A stretch of 5,142 nucleotides of DNA, taken from assembly GCA_025354075.1 (NCBI GenBank), contig JANXNO010000604.1, positions 1-5,142 of the forward strand. Direction: 5' to 3'. The stretch is from Burkholderiales bacterium. GTDB taxonomy: Bacteria; Pseudomonadota; Gammaproteobacteria; Burkholderiales; Casimicrobiaceae. Position 1 is the first letter of the stretch; each line of letters opens with the position of its first letter. The translations under genes were made by a program, and so were the position numbers. Positions 5,122 through 5,142 of the stretch are shown here, in pieces. The notes under the pieces are model-generated. The model made no database searches and was not told the DNA's origin. It saw only the letters and a list, made by a program, of their open reading frames with translations.

Positions 5122-5142
5122 CCTGCACCGGCTCACGCTCCC

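Overview
The window reads as a chromosomal iron-homeostasis locus of a Gram-negative proteobacterium. A betaproteobacterium is most likely: the bacterioferritin C-terminus (around [10 protein letters not shown]) and the short, 623-residue FeoB look betaproteobacterial from memory. I have no rRNA or search to confirm this. The DNA is GC-rich in genes, with clearly AT-rich regulatory spacers. No mobile element, CRISPR array, tRNA or rRNA was seen.

Layout. Positions 1-1068 (minus strand) hold most of an exported beta-propeller protein of the TIGR03118 type. Its start is inside the window and its C-terminus runs off the left edge. A divergent intergenic region (1069-1353) carries a near-perfect Fur box. 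It is followed on the plus strand by a tightly packed operon: a small four-helix membrane protein with two transmembrane histidine pairs (1354-1854), feoA (1844-2086, overlapping by 11 bases) and feoB (2090-3961, 3 bases later). A short spacer then holds a TATAAT promoter abutted by a second Fur box, driving bfd (4066-4251). After a likely terminator comes a 387-base AT-rich spacer with a weaker Fur-like site, a separate promoter and a potentially structured leader, and then bfr (4639-5121), which has a strong ribosome binding site.

How the parts fit. FeoA/FeoB import Fe(II). The four-helix protein is co-transcribed with them and could be a b-type haem membrane protein that supplies reduced iron or electrons (inference). 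Bfr stores iron as a ferric mineral, and Bfd, a [2Fe-2S] ferredoxin, delivers electrons to release it. Uptake and release genes (feo operon, bfd) sit behind Fur boxes and should be on in low iron. bfr has its own promoter and leader, which allows opposite control. The beta-propeller gene has no evident link to iron apart from sharing the intergenic region.

Most notable points: the unnamed bis-histidine membrane protein leading the feo operon, its ambiguous start beside a T5 run, the nested inverted repeats in the bfr leader, and a cysteine pattern shared by Bfd and Bfr. The core is a recognisable iron system rather than a wholly new one.
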